A stretch of 30,017 nucleotides of DNA from the NCBI GenBank assembly GCA_014189675.1, contig DVAE01000003.1:1-30017 (forward strand), in the 5' to 3' direction. Made by a program: the position numbers and the translations under genes. The DNA is from Candidatus Undinarchaeales archaeon SRR5007147.bin71. Its GTDB lineage: Archaea; Undinarchaeota; Undinarchaeia; Undinarchaeales; Undinarchaeaceae. Of this stretch, positions 23,763 through 30,017 are shown in pieces. Every line of letters starts with the position of its first letter. Position 1 is the stretch's first letter. A model generated the notes under the pieces. The model was not told where the DNA came from. It did not search any database and saw only the letters and a program-made list of their open reading frames with translations.

Positions 23763-25484
23763 TTACTCTACTGTCACACATTTGGCAAGATTTCTTGGTT
23801 TGTCAGGCGACAAGCCTCTCAGAACTGTTACATGGTATGCCAGAAGCTGCAGAATCAGAATGTAAAGTAGGGGGTACTCTTCATTTCCAGTTTTTGGGAC
23901 TCTAAGAACTTCTGAGGCTGTATTTCCAATCTTTTCATCCCCTTCCCAGGAGAGTGCCAGTATAAGTCCTCCTCTTGCTTTAACTTCTTCCATATTTGAA
24001 ATCGTTTTGTCATACATCTCTTGGAGAAGTGGCACAATAACGGGCGTTCCCTTTTCTATAAGGGAAAGCGTCCCGTGCTTCAGCTCTCCTGCTGGCATTC
24101 CTTCTGCATGCATGTAGCTGATTTCCTTTAGTTTAAGAGCACCTTCCATAGCGAGCGGATATCCAAGTCCTCTCCCTATAAAATAGGCGTTTTCCTTTTC
24201 CTGTATTTTCTCTGCAATTTTCCTGATATCAGGTTCAAGTTCCAGAACCTTTCTCTGCATCTTTTCAAGTCCTGTTTCAGGCTTTTCTCCTTTTATCATT
24301 TTATAGAGTAAGTATAGGCTAAGCATCTGCGCAGAGAAAGTCTTCGTTGCTATAACTGCTATCTCTGGACCTGCAAGAGTATGTATTGAAAAATCTGCCT
24401 CTCTTTCAAGAGAACTTCCAAGAACATTAGATATGGACAGAATCTTGGCTCCTTCCATCTTTGCCTTTTCAACTGCAGACAGGGTATCTGCGGTTTCTCC
24501 TGATTGTGATATTGCTATAACAAGGTCATCTTTTCCAATCTTCACAGAAGCAAATTCAGAACCTATGACTGCCTCCGTCCTGATTCCAATACTGTTGAAA
24601 AGATACTTTCCATAAAGAGCCGCGTGGTAGGAAGTTCCACACGCAGTAAACATAATTCTCTTGTATTTTTTTATTTCTTCAGCTACCGGTGTCAAATCTT
24701 CTAGGGCTTTCATAGTGTTTTCAGTAGTTCTAGGTATTTCGTGAATTTCCTTGAGGGCAAAATACTCATATCCTTCCTTCTCGGCCGCTTCTGCATCCCA
24801 GTTTATTTCCTGAACTTTTCTGTCTGAGGAACCTTTCACATTCCGTATTTCATAAGAGCTTTTTTTGATATACCCATAGTCACCATTTTCAAGTATCAAT
24901 ACTTTATTCGTTTCCTTCAGAAAAGCCGGTATGTCTGAGGCGATAAAATTTTCTTCATCCTTTAGTCCAATTATTAGTGGTGATTTGTTTCTTGCAAAAA
25001 GCAACTTTCCTGGCTCATCCTGCTTGATTGCGACTATTGCATATGATCCCCTGAGCATCTCCAATGTTTCCTTAAGACTATGGTCTTCAAGAATGTGTGC
25101 AATAACTTCTGTATCTGTCTCTGACTTGAATTTATGACCCTTCTTCTCGAGGTCATTTTTCAGTTCAGAATAATTCTCTATAATCCCGTTATGAACAACT
25201 GCAATTTTTCCACTGCAGTCCGTCAGTGGATGCGCATTTTCTTTCGTTGGCGCTCCATGGGTGGCCCACCGTGTATGGCCTATCCCTGAATTACCTTCCA
25301 AGGAGGTGAAATCGAGGGCATTGGAAACCTCTGAGACTTCTCCTCTGTCTTTGAGAATTTCCAAGCCCTCCCCCACCACTGCAATACCTATGGAATCGTA
25401 ACCGCGGTACTCAAGGCGCTTCAGTGAGTTCAGGAGAAGCCCTGAAGCTTTTCGCTTTCCTGTGTAGCCTATTATTCCGCACAT
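23763..25484 (-). CDS. glmS: Glucosamine-fructose-6-phosphate aminotransferase GlmS
   Basis: The 573-residue enzyme makes glucosamine 6-phosphate from fructose 6-phosphate and glutamine, the entry to UDP-GlcNAc and surface glycans. It starts MCGIIGYTG, where Cys2 is the glutaminase nucleophile after Met removal. The type II glutamine amidotransferase domain (1 to about 215) has GHTRWATHG and VVHNGIIENY. Two SIS sugar-isomerase domains follow, with FTACGTSYHAALYGKY, SQSGETADTLSAVEKAK and the C-terminal PRNLAKCVTVE. Length is slightly short of the bacterial enzyme (about 600). No glmS ribozyme is expected or seen upstream. A TATA-like box lies 28 bases before the start. Confidence 0.97.
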   Translation of the reverse strand: MCGIIGYTGKRKASGLLLNSLKRLEYRGYDSIGIAVVGEGLEILKDRGEVSEVSNALDFTSLEGNSGIGHTRWATHGAPTKENAHPLTDCSGKIAVVHNGIIENYSELKNDLEKKGHKFKSETDTEVIAHILEDHSLKETLEMLRGSYAIVAIKQDEPGKLLFARNKSPLIIGLKDEENFIASDIPAFLKETNKVLILENGDYGYIKKSSYEIRNVKGSSDRKVQEINWDAEAAEKEGYEYFALKEIHEIPRTTENTMKALEDLTPVAEEIKKYKRIMFTACGTSYHAALYGKYLFNSIGIRTEAVIGSEFASVKIGKDDLVIAISQSGETADTLSAVEKAKMEGAKILSISNVLGSSLEREADFSIHTLAGPEIAVIATKTFSAQMLSLYLLYKMIKGEKPETGLEKMQRKVLELEPDIRKIAEKIQEKENAYFIGRGLGYPLAMEGALKLKEISYMHAEGMPAGELKHGTLSLIEKGTPVIVPLLQEMYDKTISNMEEVKARGGLILALSWEGDEKIGNTASEVLRVPKTGNEEYPLLYILILQLLAYHVTVLRGLSPDKPRNLAKCVTVE

Positions 25485-25508
25485 ATTCTTAGTTTACTCG
25501 GGAGCTAC

Positions 25509-25515
25509 TTATAAG
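25509..25515 (-). promoter_or_regulatory. TATA-like box of glmS
   Basis: The minus strand reads CTTATAA, centred 28 bases before the ATG at 25484, in a 94-base divergent region shared with the HTH regulator. Confidence 0.55.
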
Positions 25516-25521
25516 CATTAT

Positions 25522-25554
25522 TAAAAAATTTATAACACCACTAAAAAATTTATA
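25522..25554 (+). promoter_or_regulatory. Tandem 13-bp repeat at the HTH-regulator promoter
   Basis: TAAAAAATTTATA occurs at 25522-25534 and again at 25542-25554, exactly 20 bases apart. The second copy provides the TATA box (TTTATATA, 25549-25556) for the regulator gene 26 bases downstream. The first copy lies seven bases beyond the end of the glmS TATA box (25509-25515). Two identical sites about two helical turns apart could bind one regulator, possibly the HTH protein itself, or be two TATA elements. Confidence 0.55.
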
Positions 25555-25578
25555 TACTACTTCTGAAATATAGCTTCC

Positions 25579-26493
25579 ATGTACTTGGTAGAAAAGAAAG
25601 ACGGAAGTCTCTACACCCTCCCTGCAAAGGAGCTCAGCTGCGAAAATTTGAAGGTCATGGGCTCTCCTCTAGCGTCTAAAATATTGAATGTTCTCTCAGA
25701 AGGTTCTACTTATCCAAAGGAAATTGCAGAGCGTCTTGGCGTTCACGAACAAAAGGTTTACTACCACATAAAGAATTTTCTAAAGAATGGCATTGTTGAG
25801 GTTAGCGGGGAAGAGTCCAGGCAGGGTGCAACTGCAAAGTACTATTCTCTGACCAGACCTTCTTTTTTCGTTCGTTTCAAGGATCCAGTTCGGACTGGCA
25901 AGCTTTCAGAAGAGCGCAAAAGCGAATTCCTCGAGCCCTTCATCAAGGACGGTTCCCTGAATGCCAATATAATAATCGGTAGCCCTCACGCCCACGGACC
26001 GGAAAGGTCCAGAAGTCGTGATGGTTTTTATGGAATAGATGTAGCTCTTTTCCTGGGAACCTTCCTTAATTATGCCAGCAAGACCAATGTTCGTCTGGAT
26101 ACTGAACTTCGTTCTGAGGATTTGAGGAAAAATCTTATACTCCTCGGGGGTCCTGTAGTCAACAAAATAACGGAGCGTTTCAATGCAAAAATGCCAATAA
26201 GATTTGATTTCAAGACTAAGGATATCTATTCTTCAATAACAAAGAAAACATACTCTGCAGATGAGACTGGTCTCATAGTCCGTTTTCCTAATCCTTACAA
26301 GAAGGATAAACACGTTCTTGTTCTTGCAGGAAAGCGCTATTCAGGAACAAGGGCTGCAACTATTGCACTTGTTGAGAATCTTGAAACTATAGAGAAAGGC
26401 AATGCTACAAAGCCAAAAATTTTCGCAAAAGTCGTAGAAGGTATAGATGCTGACTCTGATGGAACTGTGGATTCTCTTGAGTTTTTGGAATAA
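25579..26493 (+). CDS. Winged-helix transcription regulator with S-layer-like C-terminal domain
   Basis: The 304-residue soluble protein has an ArsR-like winged helix at about 28-95 (SPLASKILNVLSEGSTYPKEIAERLGVHEQKVYYHIKNFLKNGIVEV). A C-terminal domain follows with NLILLGGPVVNKITERF, FPNPYKKDKHVLVLAGKRYSGTRAATIAL and a terminal DADSDGTVDSLEFLE. That second part matches the C-terminal region of archaeal S-layer proteins, and the Asp-rich motif looks like a calcium site. The combination, an intracellular DNA-binding head with a surface-protein domain, is known in some archaea but its ligand is not. There is no signal peptide. A tandem repeat in its own promoter suggests autoregulation or control of the divergent glmS. 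Confidence 0.8.
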   Translation: MYLVEKKDGSLYTLPAKELSCENLKVMGSPLASKILNVLSEGSTYPKEIAERLGVHEQKVYYHIKNFLKNGIVEVSGEESRQGATAKYYSLTRPSFFVRFKDPVRTGKLSEERKSEFLEPFIKDGSLNANIIIGSPHAHGPERSRSRDGFYGIDVALFLGTFLNYASKTNVRLDTELRSEDLRKNLILLGGPVVNKITERFNAKMPIRFDFKTKDIYSSITKKTYSADETGLIVRFPNPYKKDKHVLVLAGKRYSGTRAATIALVENLETIEKGNATKPKIFAKVVEGIDADSDGTVDSLEFLE

Positions 26494-26523
26494 TTTTACC
26501 ATCATTTTCTCTTATAGAAATGC

Positions 26524-26530
26524 TTATAAG
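26524..26530 (+). promoter_or_regulatory. TATA-like box of the transglutaminase-like gene
   Basis: TTATAAG is centred about 31 bases before the ATG at 26558, which implies a leader of a few bases. Confidence 0.5.
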
Positions 26531-26557
26531 CTATTAATCACTCTACAGTAGTAACAA

Positions 26558-27196
26558 ATGAAGAAACTACTATTAACGCTTGTCTTGTTGGTCGCTCCTA
26601 TTCTATTTTTTGGAATTTCTGTGGAGAAATCGGCAGCTATGGCACCTTTTACAGCTTCGATCTCGGAAGCAGAATATGAATGGTATGCAAACAGAGAATC
26701 TTTTAGCTCAATTTATTTAGATCAGACAGAAAATTGTGAGTCTGGCGGAGTATTCCGTTCAAGGACAAAAAATATCCAGCTTTCAGGGCCAACTGCACTT
26801 CTACTTGCGTCTGAACTCTCAATCGGTTCCCAGATGGAAAATGTAGAATCTATGTTCAATTATGTATCGAACATGCCATATGTACGCTATTCAGAATGGC
26901 GCAATACAGAGGATATTTTGAAGTCTATGAATGGAGATTGCGCTGACAAATCAGTTGCACTCGTTTCTCTTCTAAAGGACTCTGGTTTCGAGTCCTATGT
27001 TGTTTATGGTGATGAGATAGACGGATACAGCCATGCGTGGGTATCTGTAAATATAGACGGATATTGGCTACAACTTGATGCCACTACAAATGATATACTT
27101 TCAATCTATACGTGCATAGAGGAAGGCTGCGACTTCTCTTCTCACTACAAAATTGTCGGTTTTTTCGACAATTCTGAAAGTTATGATTGCTCTTAG
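26558..27196 (+). CDS. Secreted transglutaminase-like cysteine protease fold protein
   Basis: The 212-residue protein has a signal peptide (MKKLLLTLVLLVAPILFFGI) and one transglutaminase-like domain. The Cys-His-Asp triad is visible as Cys128 in NGDCADKSVAL, His159 in GYSHAWVSV and Asp174 in QLDATT. Archaeal members of this fold act as peptidases or cross-linking enzymes outside the cell; the substrate is unknown. Further cysteines at about 60, 187, 192 and 211 could form disulfides. It follows the S-layer-type regulator by 64 bases but has its own TATA box. Its stop lies two bases from the stop of the broken lipoprotein gene on the other strand. Confidence 0.85.
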   Translation: MKKLLLTLVLLVAPILFFGISVEKSAAMAPFTASISEAEYEWYANRESFSSIYLDQTENCESGGVFRSRTKNIQLSGPTALLLASELSIGSQMENVESMFNYVSNMPYVRYSEWRNTEDILKSMNGDCADKSVALVSLLKDSGFESYVVYGDEIDGYSHAWVSVNIDGYWLQLDATTNDILSIYTCIEEGCDFSSHYKIVGFFDNSESYDCS

Positions 27197-27197
27197 T

Positions 27198-28250
27198 TTA
27201 ATTCTGACTCTTTCTGCTCTGCTTAGCGTTCTGTTTTGTAAGTATTTTTATCTTAGACAGGAGACTGTCTATGAGTTTGATTGGTCCTGCACTTTGTCCA
27301 AGAGTAAGGACTGACAAGAAGGTTCCAACTACGTCGTATACCCCTACAAATCTGGCTATTCCGCAATAAATTCTTTCTTCCGATGTTTTATTTTCAAGCG
27401 CGTCACATTCAGTTATATCTCTATTATCGACATAGAGTTCAATTATTGGTATGCTGTTTGCCGTCAGCTCGCCTGCGTTGTATATCAATTCTTCTGTTCT
27501 TCCCTTCCCTTCAACAGGATTTCGTAGTCCATCCCTCTTTTTTATTTCTTTGCAGCTTCCGTAAAGCCACATGCTGTCCGCCCTGCTAATACAAGTTTCC
27601 CGTTCTCTGCAGGCTTCTCCTGTCCAACACCCCACTGGCTTCTGAAGTATCTTTTTATAATCTGCTTCAATCAGTTCAAGCTTGTGTGTGAAGGAGCTGT
27701 CATTCAAAAGTTTCTCAATACAGTTCCAGTCCCTTTTTGGCTGGCAACTTGAAAAGTCATAACATTTCATCAATGCAGAAAACATCCACCTCCAGTCCTC
27801 CTTCCCGAATTCCGTATTTTTTAGTTCATCTTCCAAAAACACGCCGGACTTTGTCACTATTTTCTCTGCGCTTATATCAAGATAATGCGTCCAAGTTCCA
27901 TATATCTCGTATTCCCCTTTCAATTTCCATCCAAAAATACCTTTCTTTGCGACCTTTTTGAGAAGAATTCTTTCCAACTGTTCTTTCTTTTCAAGAATGT
28001 CAATGTACTTTTTGTTTACAGCTTCTCCCTGAAAATACAGAGTTATTTCTTCTTCCGCAACAAGATACTTTCCCAAATAATTGATTTCCAAGACCTCTTC
28101 TGTTTTTCAGCAACCTTCTCCCTGTACACTAATATCAATTTCTTCGAGAGCTAATGTAATTTCTTGTCTGGCATTTTCACTTTCCTCTGAATAAGATATA
28201 CAGCCACTGATGACAATAACAGCGAGCAGTAATAATGGCACGACCTTCAT
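27198..28250 (-). pseudogene. Lipoprotein gene interrupted by an in-frame TGA
   Basis: From ATG at 28250 the frame gives a lipoprotein signal (MKVVPLLLLAVIVISGC, lipobox ISGC) and reaches TGC TGA at 28107-28112. After the TGA the same frame stays open for about 302 more residues, down to 27198, ending in a helix with hydrophobic character (IARFVGVYDVVGTFLSVLTLG). The N-terminus (ALEEIDISVQGEGC) runs naturally into KTEEVLEINYLGKYLV. The parts clearly belong together, since the downstream part has no good start or signal peptide of its own. Many cysteines suggest disulfides. TGA is a normal stop elsewhere here (for example at 7293-7295). Whether this is a nonsense mutation, a sequence error or readthrough cannot be told; no family is recognised. 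Confidence 0.75.
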
Positions 28251-28267
28251 ATTGATATGTGCCTTCC

Positions 28268-28278
28268 TAAATATTTTA
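28268..28278 (-). promoter_or_regulatory. TATA-like box of the interrupted lipoprotein gene
   Basis: The minus strand contains TTAAAATATTT, centred about 23-25 bases before the ATG at 28250. It shows the signal-peptide start is the true one. Confidence 0.5.
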
Positions 28279-28312
28279 AACAAAATCCCCTGAAGCCACG
28301 GGTATCATACTA

Positions 28313-28320
28313 TTTTTATA
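28313..28320 (+). promoter_or_regulatory. TATA-like box of the flippase gene
   Basis: TTTTTATA is centred 27 bases before the ATG at 28344 and selects that start over in-frame codons upstream. Confidence 0.55.
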
Positions 28321-28343
28321 CTACTCTTCCTTACCTCCATTCG

Positions 28344-29834
28344 ATGAGCAAATCCAGGAAAATAAGCGGAGAAGTGGCATTTTCATATTTTATCATAGCC
28401 CTGAATGTCGTATTAGGACCGATTCTCATAATTCTCCTTACAAGGACTCTTGGTGTCGAGCTCTATGGAGTCTTCATGCTTCTTGTTGCTCTAATTTCTC
28501 TTCTGTCCCTTGTCCTTCAGCCGGGTCTGTCACAATATCTTGTCTCAAGACTTCCTGGAATGCCGAAAAAGATGTGGCCTCAGGTATTTCACTCAATTCT
28601 GGCATTCGAGCTGATTTTCCTCTCATCAGCCTTGCTACTGTTTTATTTCACTCCACTAAGAGGATGGTTCCTTGAGTTTAACAGGCTGTCAGGACATTCC
28701 GAACTATTCTCAATCAGTCTTTTCATAACATTCACTGCAACTCTTATTGTTGTGTACGAATTCTATTTCAAGGCAAAGCAAAGAATAAATTTCTCTAATC
28801 TGATGGGATTCATGCGCGGCAAGGGCTGGGTTATTTTTCTTCTAGCATTTTTCGCATTGTATAGAACTCTTTCTTTGATAGATGTTCTAATGATCTGGCT
28901 GCTCTCCAACATCGCCGTGCTTCTTATATTTATGTGGGCAAGCCGTTCAGACATTGCCTTGTTTATCAGAGGTGGTGGAATTAAATTCAGCGCAGCCAAA
29001 CAAGGTTTCTGGTTCGGCTTTCCCTTGATACTTATGTCTGTCATGACCTGGGTCATAATGACTAGTGATCGTTACATACTCAATTATATGGGCTCGGTTG
29101 AGCTGGCCGGACTTTATGCAGTTCCCTACGCTCTGCTCAGCCTTCTATTCAATGTTGGAAATGCTCCTAACAATGTTCTGCTTCCTTATTTTTCTGAGAG
29201 CAGGGTAAATGACCACAAAAAATACAGTTTCTATGTCAGCGCTGCTCTGAAATACGGTCTTCTTGTGCTTGTCCCCGGAACTGTCGGAGCCTACGTCTTG
29301 GGGTCTGAACTCATAAGCCTTCTTTCAGGAAATGCTTTCATGGCATCCCTTCCTCTTGTGGCAACTCTTATGGCATTTCCTCTCTTCGCCCTTCTCGGAG
29401 CAATTGGAACTAATGTTCTAATGATACACGGCAAGACAAAATCTATCGGTTTTATCTACAGCTTCGGAGCCCTTCTTAACATAGCCTTCAACATAATTCT
29501 TATACCTCTATATGGGATGCAGGGCGCGGCGGTAGCAACTGTAATCAGTTACTTCATAATAGCAGTCCTCGTTTTTTATCCGGCCAGTGGTCTTGTAAGT
29601 TTCGACTACAGATACGTAAAAATTCCACACATTCTGATTTCTGCGGCAATAATGGGACTCTCAATCGCCTTCATACATCCTACTAATGCGGTGTCAAAAC
29701 TCATGACAATAGCTCTTGGAGTTGCGGTCTTCGGAGCCTCAGCCTATGCAACTGGAGTTTTCAACATAAAAGAGAAAGCACTTTTCAGGTCTCTAATGTC
29801 TCTTCCTTTCCGCAGGAAAGCCAGTAAGCTTTAA
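28344..29834 (+). CDS. Polysaccharide flippase (Wzx/MATE-like, MOP superfamily)
   Basis: This 496-residue integral membrane protein has about 12-14 hydrophobic helices. The first part (VAFSYFIIALNVVLGPILIILLTRTLGVELYGVFMLLVALISLLSLV) has the standard start of O-antigen flippases, and the C-terminal half has the LLNIAFNIILIPLYGMQGAAVATVISY motif common to the family. It would move lipid-linked sugar units across the membrane. This fits the sugar operon at 4113-8692, although the two are about 20 kb apart. The start at 28344 (MSKSRKISGEVA) is chosen because the upstream in-frame residues are not membrane-like and would cross the promoter. Confidence 0.92.
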   Translation: MSKSRKISGEVAFSYFIIALNVVLGPILIILLTRTLGVELYGVFMLLVALISLLSLVLQPGLSQYLVSRLPGMPKKMWPQVFHSILAFELIFLSSALLLFYFTPLRGWFLEFNRLSGHSELFSISLFITFTATLIVVYEFYFKAKQRINFSNLMGFMRGKGWVIFLLAFFALYRTLSLIDVLMIWLLSNIAVLLIFMWASRSDIALFIRGGGIKFSAAKQGFWFGFPLILMSVMTWVIMTSDRYILNYMGSVELAGLYAVPYALLSLLFNVGNAPNNVLLPYFSESRVNDHKKYSFYVSAALKYGLLVLVPGTVGAYVLGSELISLLSGNAFMASLPLVATLMAFPLFALLGAIGTNVLMIHGKTKSIGFIYSFGALLNIAFNIILIPLYGMQGAAVATVISYFIIAVLVFYPASGLVSFDYRYVKIPHILISAAIMGLSIAFIHPTNAVSKLMTIALGVAVFGASAYATGVFNIKEKALFRSLMSLPFRRKASKL

Positions 29835-29862
29835 ATAGCTCTCTGAACTCGTAATTATATGC

Positions 29863-29898
29863 ATGGGAGTAGCAGTTTTCTTTGTACATATCTTATAG
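29863..29898 (+). other. Possible 11-codon upstream ORF before pyrG
   Basis: ATG at 29863 opens a frame encoding MGVAVFFVHIL, then TAG ending at 29898. A TATA-like CTTTAAATA at 29829-29837 puts a transcript start just upstream. A second TATA-like stretch (CTTATAG, 29892-29898) sits about 22 bases before pyrG. It may be a leader peptide or chance. Confidence 0.2.
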
Positions 29899-29916
29899 AG
29901 TGGGTTAGCGAAGGCT

Positions 29917-30017
29917 ATGACTAAGTACATAATAACTACAGGGGGGGTAATAAGCGGTTTAGGTAAGGGACTCGTTTCTGCTTCTATTGCAAAAATTCTT
30001 CAGGTTTACGGCTACGA
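29917..30017 (+). CDS. pyrG: CTP synthase (3' partial)
   Basis: The window ends 33 codons into this gene. The visible start [28 protein letters not shown] is the N-terminal synthetase domain with its P-loop-like [10 protein letters not shown]. The enzyme aminates UTP to CTP using glutamine. It begins 82 bases after the flippase gene on the same strand. The full gene of about 540 codons lies mostly beyond the right edge. Confidence 0.96.
   Translation, partial: MTKYIITTGGVISGLGKGLVSASIAKILQVYGY

Noticed and set aside
25485-25578. A glmS ribozyme or riboswitch
   Set aside because: The glmS start is only about 25 bases from its TATA box, leaving no room for a leader RNA.
28107-28109. A genome-wide TGA reassignment
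   Set aside because: Several genes here end in TGA at the expected place (for example 6352-6354, 7293-7295 and 10259-10261), so TGA is a stop.
28344-29834. Flippase as part of the 4-9 kb sugar operon
   Set aside because: It lies about 20 kb away with its own promoter; the link is functional inference only.
1-30017. CRISPR array, insertion sequence or transposase
   Set aside because: No array of regularly spaced repeats and no transposase or integrase gene was found; the repeats seen are paired and tied to tRNA ends.

Overview
This window is archaeal. Most genes have an AT-rich TATA-like box centred about 25-28 bases before the start codon, as in leaderless archaeal transcripts. The gene content is also archaeal: archaeal/eukaryal-type TrpRS, GlyRS and PheRS, deoxyhypusine synthase, a tRNA-intron endonuclease, an intron-containing tRNA-Trp, no encoded CCA on the tRNAs, an S-layer-type HTH regulator, and MinD paralogues. 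Secreted proteins of unusual type are frequent, which would fit a DPANN-like or other uncultured euryarchaeal lineage, but the sequence alone does not fix the phylum.

Layout. 1-3142 (+): two membrane-anchored Ig-like surface proteins (the first cut by the left edge) and a small coiled-coil protein. 3148-4035 (-): an SppA-type membrane protease. 4113-8692 (+): a tight four-gene sugar/polysaccharide operon (CDP-paratose epimerase-like, GT4 glycosyltransferase, UDP-glucuronate decarboxylase, capsule-synthesis-like protein). 8744-9420: a frameshifted HNH-repeat gene, an intron-bearing tRNA-Trp, and a 40-bp duplicate of that tRNA's 3' end. 9491-10261 (+): a MinD ATPase. 10272-20358 (-): a long translation-centred block: PheS-PheT, a HEPN/DUF4145-like protein, TrpRS-coiled coil-GlyRS, EndA-DUF4430-deoxyhypusine synthase, and a second MinD that appears to start at ATT. 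20428-22572 (-): a large CARDB-like surface protein. 22622-22812: tRNA-Phe with a duplicated 3' end. 22893-23708 (+): an ATP-cone/PD-(D/E)XK nuclease. 23763-25484 (-): GlmS. 25579-27196 (+): an HTH/S-layer regulator and a secreted transglutaminase-like protein. 27198-28250 (-): a lipoprotein gene broken by an in-frame TGA. 28344-29834 (+): a Wzx/MATE-like flippase. 29917 to the end (+): the start of CTP synthase. No gene-free stretch exceeds 300 bases.

How it fits together. The sugar operon, GlmS and the flippase could supply a surface glycan. The Ig/CARDB proteins, SppA, transglutaminase and S-layer-type regulator point to an elaborate envelope. The synthetases sit in the same window as their own tRNAs (Trp and Phe), and the splicing endonuclease lies near the intron-bearing tRNA-Trp.

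The most unusual signal is that both tRNA genes carry a downstream direct repeat of their own 3' end. Both repeats begin at the same tRNA position (59), and the two spacers end in a similar sequence. This looks like two insertions of a very small, apparently non-coding element that targets tRNA genes. Other points of interest are a probable ATT start codon, a one-base frameshift that exactly restores a two-repeat protein, and an in-frame TGA directly after a Cys codon in a lipoprotein gene.
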